Source of the DNA: Thiohalobacter sp.
Lineage (GTDB): Bacteria; Pseudomonadota; Gammaproteobacteria; DSM-19610
NCBI GenBank assembly: GCA_027080445.1
Contig: JALWRY010000120.1
Coordinates: 1-7,781 of the forward strand
Reading direction: 5' to 3'
DNA: 7,781 nucleotides
Position 1 is the stretch's first letter. Every line of letters starts with the position of its first letter. Shown in pieces: positions 5,534-7,781 of the stretch. The notes under the pieces are model-generated. The model saw only the letters and a program-made list of their open reading frames with translations. It searched no databases and had not been told where the DNA came from. Both the position numbers and the translations under genes were made by a program.

Positions 5534-5924
5534 CCGGGCACGTTCAACGGGCGTCAGCGCCACTTACCCTGCCGCTTACCGTCTGCTCACCGCTGCCGGT
5601 TTTCAGCGAGTATTCCGGCATTGCGACATCAAGGTCAGCGATCGATACATCACCGTGCTTGCGAAATACAATGAACTGGGTCACCCGCGACTCGGCACAG
5701 TGGTTTCCATCAAGAATGCCGGTAATGCGGTCAAACGCAATCGCATCAAGCGCCTGATACGGGAGAGCTTTCGTCTCAACTGTTCCGGGATGGATGATCT
5801 CGACCTGGTTGTCCTGGTGCGCGCGGGTATCAGCGCGTGCAGTAACCAAAAAATTTTCCGCTCACTGGATGCACACTGGCGTAAAATCGCTTCGCATGCG
5901 AAAACTGGCCCTGATACTCATTAA
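5454..5924 (+). CDS. rnpA: Ribonuclease P protein component (start uncertain, inside rpmH)
   Basis: RnpA is the basic protein cofactor of RNase P, which with the catalytic RNA trims the 5' leader of tRNA precursors. From the GTG at 5454 the product is 156 aa. Homology with E. coli RnpA (119 aa) begins only near YRLLTAAGF (42-50). The RNR motif KRNRIKRLIRESFR is at 94-107, and GHPRLG at 76-81 matches E. coli GHPRIG. The start is a problem: after the rpmH stop there is no ATG, GTG or TTG in frame before the homology. An in-frame TGA at 5427 leaves only GTG 5454, overlapping rpmH by 80 nt, or a non-canonical codon such as CTG 5526, which would give 132 aa with AAAGG 14 nt upstream. The 3' end overlaps yidD by 29 nt. 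The family is certain, the start is not. Confidence 0.93.
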   Translation: MPVCAPRTVVSSSRRAGRKVARVFLSDRARSTGVSATYPAAYRLLTAAGFQRVFRHCDIKVSDRYITVLAKYNELGHPRLGTVVSIKNAGNAVKRNRIKRLIRESFRLNCSGMDDLDLVVLVRAGISACSNQKIFRSLDAHWRKIASHAKTGPDTH

Positions 5925-6156
5925 GGCGTACCGCCTGATCGTCAGCCCCTGGCTGGGAAACCATTGCCGGTTTATGCCCAGCTGTTCCAGTTATTCCCTG
6001 ACAGCCATCGAGCGTTTCGGTGTGTGGCGTGGCGGCTGGCTGGCGTTGCGCCGTATCGCGTCCTGTCATCCCTGGCATGAGGGCGGCGCCGACCCGGTAC
6101 CCGAAACCCTGTGCAAGCATTCAACCAAACATAAAACGACACAATCCCATGGATAA
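5896..6156 (+). CDS. yidD: Membrane protein insertion efficiency factor YidD
   Basis: YidD is a small membrane-associated protein encoded beside yidC and thought to help YidC-dependent insertion of inner-membrane proteins. The product is 86 aa (E. coli 85). The N terminus has an amphipathic stretch, LILIKAYRLIVSPWLG. The family motif CRFMPSCSSY spans Cys24 to Tyr33, and a second motif, CHPWHEGGADPVP, is at 57-69 (Cys57). I chose ATG 5896 and not the in-frame ATG at 5794, because homology begins here and the longer form only adds translated rnpA sequence. The gene overlaps the rnpA end by 29 nt and yidC by 8 nt (ATGGATAA). No clear Shine-Dalgarno is visible, so translation is probably coupled to rnpA. 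Confidence 0.95.
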   Translation: MRKLALILIKAYRLIVSPWLGNHCRFMPSCSSYSLTAIERFGVWRGGWLALRRIASCHPWHEGGADPVPETLCKHSTKHKTTQSHG

Positions 6157-7781
6157 TCCACGCGTACTACTGACCATCGCCCTGTCTTTTATGATCCTGC
6201 TGATATGGCAGACCTGGACCCAGGATTACGGGCCGGCGCCCGAACAACAGCCGCAACTTGAAAACACGCAGGGCACTGAAACCGGCAAAACAAGCCAGCC
6301 GCCGGTGGCGAATGACATGCCGAGCAGCGAGATCGTTGCGAAAAAAACCGCCGAGGGGCCGGCAGCCAGCGGGCCGGCCGCGCTGCCTGCCGGTCAACGG
6401 GTAGAAGTCCTGACCGATACCTATCGCGCCGTAATCGATACGCGTGGCGGCACCCTGGTCGAGATGGACCTCCTGAAATACCCGGAAAGCCGCAAGCCGG
6501 ATAGCCCACCGTTCAAGTTAATGGAGCTGAGTAACAGGCAGACATTTATTTTCCAGAGCGGACTACGTACCGGCAAAACTGAAACCGAGCCGAATCACCA
6601 CGCCCTGTTTAGCACCGACCAGACCCGTTACCAGTTGGCAGACGGCGCCGAGACGATCGAGGTGCCCTTACACTGGACAGATGAAAACGGGGTCCAGGTG
6701 ACCAAGACCTACCGCTTCCACCGCGGCAGTTATGTGGTAGAGGTGGGTTTCGACGTTGTCAATCACAGTCACAGCAACTGGAATGCACGCCCCTACTACC
6801 AGCTACAGCGTACGCCGAGAAAGAAAAAATCGCGTTTCCTCTACACCTATACGGGTGGCGTGATCTACAGTCCGGAAGAAAAGTACGAAAAAATCAAATT
6901 CAAGACCATGGAAGAAGAGAACCTCAGCCGCGATATCAAGGGTGGCTGGGCAGCCATGCTCCAGCACTATTTCCTCGGGGCCGTGATCCCGGATCCCGAC
7001 GTTACGGCGCACTACTACTCGCGGGCGCTGGGCGACAAGCATTACCTGATCGGTTTTTCAGATCCCGCGCTGAACGTCGCGCCGGGTGAGCAGGCGAGCA
7101 GTCGCGTCAGGCTGTTTGCGGGACCGAAACTGCAACACATGATGGCGAAAGTCGCGCCGGGCCTGGAGTTGACGGTGGACTACGGCAAGCTCACCCTGCT
7201 GGCCCAGCCCATTTACTGGTTGATGGAAAAGATCCACGGGCTGGTTGGCAACTGGGGCTTGTCGATTATCTTCCTCACCATGATTATCAAGGGCATGTTC
7301 TTCAAGCTGTCTGAAACCAGCTACCGCTCCATGGCCAACATGCGCAAGCTCGCGCCACGCTTGAAGGCGCTCAAGGAGCGTTACGGCGACGATAAGAAGA
7401 AGCTCAACCAGGCTATGATGGAGATGTACAAGAAGGAAAAGGTCAACCCGCTGGGCGGTTGTCTGCCGGTGCTGGTGCAGATCCCGGTATTCATCTCACT
7501 CTACTGGGTGTTGCTGGAAAGCGTGGAAATGCGTCAGGCGCCGTTCATGCTCTGGATACAGGACCTGTCTTCTGCGGACCCGTATTACATCCTGCCGTTG
7601 CTAATGGGCATTACCATGCTTATTCAGCAAAAACTCAACCCGGCGCCGATGGATCCCATTCAGGCCAAGGTAATGATGATCCTGCCGGTCGTATTCACCG
7701 TGTTCTTCTCCTTCTTCCCGTCTGGCCTGGTGCTGTACTGGGTGACCAACAACAGCCTGTCCATCACCCAGCAATACATCA
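6149..7781 (+). CDS. yidC: Membrane protein insertase YidC (last codons outside window)
   Basis: YidC inserts and folds inner-membrane proteins, alone or with SecYEG. I read 544 codons from ATG 6149 with no stop; E. coli YidC has 548, so only a short C-terminal tail is missing. TM1 is about residues 6-20 (LLTIALSFMILLIW). A Pro/Glu/Gln-rich linker follows (about 24-85), then the periplasmic P1 domain to about 345. TM2 contains IIKGMFF, where Lys381 takes the place of E. coli Arg366, the hydrophilic-groove charge, keeping it positive. The C1 loop has MRKLAPRLKALKERYGDD. NPLGGC (433-438) precedes TM3, then LWIQDLSSADPYYILPLLMG (TM4) and FPSGLVLYW (TM5). It overlaps yidD by 8 nt with no clear ribosome binding site, suggesting translational coupling. 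Confidence 0.98.
   Translation, partial: MDNPRVLLTIALSFMILLIWQTWTQDYGPAPEQQPQLENTQGTETGKTSQPPVANDMPSSEIVAKKTAEGPAASGPAALPAGQRVEVLTDTYRAVIDTRGGTLVEMDLLKYPESRKPDSPPFKLMELSNRQTFIFQSGLRTGKTETEPNHHALFSTDQTRYQLADGAETIEVPLHWTDENGVQVTKTYRFHRGSYVVEVGFDVVNHSHSNWNARPYYQLQRTPRKKKSRFLYTYTGGVIYSPEEKYEKIKFKTMEEENLSRDIKGGWAAMLQHYFLGAVIPDPDVTAHYYSRALGDKHYLIGFSDPALNVAPGEQASSRVRLFAGPKLQHMMAKVAPGLELTVDYGKLTLLAQPIYWLMEKIHGLVGNWGLSIIFLTMIIKGMFFKLSETSYRSMANMRKLAPRLKALKERYGDDKKKLNQAMMEMYKKEKVNPLGGCLPVLVQIPVFISLYWVLLESVEMRQAPFMLWIQDLSSADPYYILPLLMGITMLIQQKLNPAPMDPIQAKVMMILPVVFTVFFSFFPSGLVLYWVTNNSLSITQQYI

Noticed and set aside
5794..5895. Longer form of yidD from ATG 5794
   Set aside because: The extra 34 residues are rnpA sequence in another frame and do not resemble any YidD N terminus; homology begins at ATG 5896.
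1..7781. An undescribed gene system, mobile element, CRISPR array or tRNA/rRNA gene
   Set aside because: All coding space is filled by eight well-known housekeeping genes in conserved order; no repeats, transposase fragments or structural RNA genes were seen.

Overview
This window is the replication-origin neighbourhood of a bacterial chromosome, almost certainly from a gammaproteobacterium. Gene order and orientation are the classic ones: gyrB, recF, dnaN and dnaA run leftward on the minus strand. rpmH, rnpA, yidD and yidC run rightward on the plus strand. The proteins align readily, from memory, with Escherichia coli and Pseudomonas counterparts, often at the same length (DnaN 366 aa, RecF 360 aa, L34 44 aa). 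I cannot place the organism more finely. The combination of dnaA next to dnaN and rpmH, with gyrB after recF, resembles the Pseudomonas-type arrangement and not the displaced oriC of E. coli.

Left arm (1-3659, minus strand): the first 469 codons of gyrB, cut by the window edge, then complete recF and dnaN. Gaps are 28 and 38 nt, so this looks like one transcription unit for DNA replication, recombination repair and supercoiling. recF carries two copies of a 14-bp perfect palindrome, GTTTCACGTGAAAC, which matches the bacterial parS centromere consensus. Both are written into the protein as Phe-His-Val-Lys.

Centre (3660-5398): dnaA, which starts with TTG, is flanked by two intergenic regions that both hold perfect DnaA boxes. 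The dnaN-dnaA gap has two boxes, an A/T-rich stretch and short repeats, and is the best oriC candidate. The dnaA-rpmH gap has one box, a TTGACA promoter element and a nested 70-bp dyad. Together they suggest a bipartite origin plus dnaA autoregulation.

Right arm (5399-7781, plus strand): rpmH (ribosomal protein L34), rnpA (RNase P protein), yidD and yidC (membrane-protein insertase, missing only its last codons). rpmH to yidC are packed with successive overlaps. rnpA has no ATG, GTG or TTG after the rpmH stop, so its start must lie inside rpmH or be a non-canonical codon.

The genes are housekeeping genes, and I see no mobile element, CRISPR array, tRNA/rRNA or new gene system. The interest lies in cis-acting DNA: parS words inside recF, the split origin, the dnaA-rpmH dyad, two RNA hairpins with possible regulatory roles, and the rnpA start.
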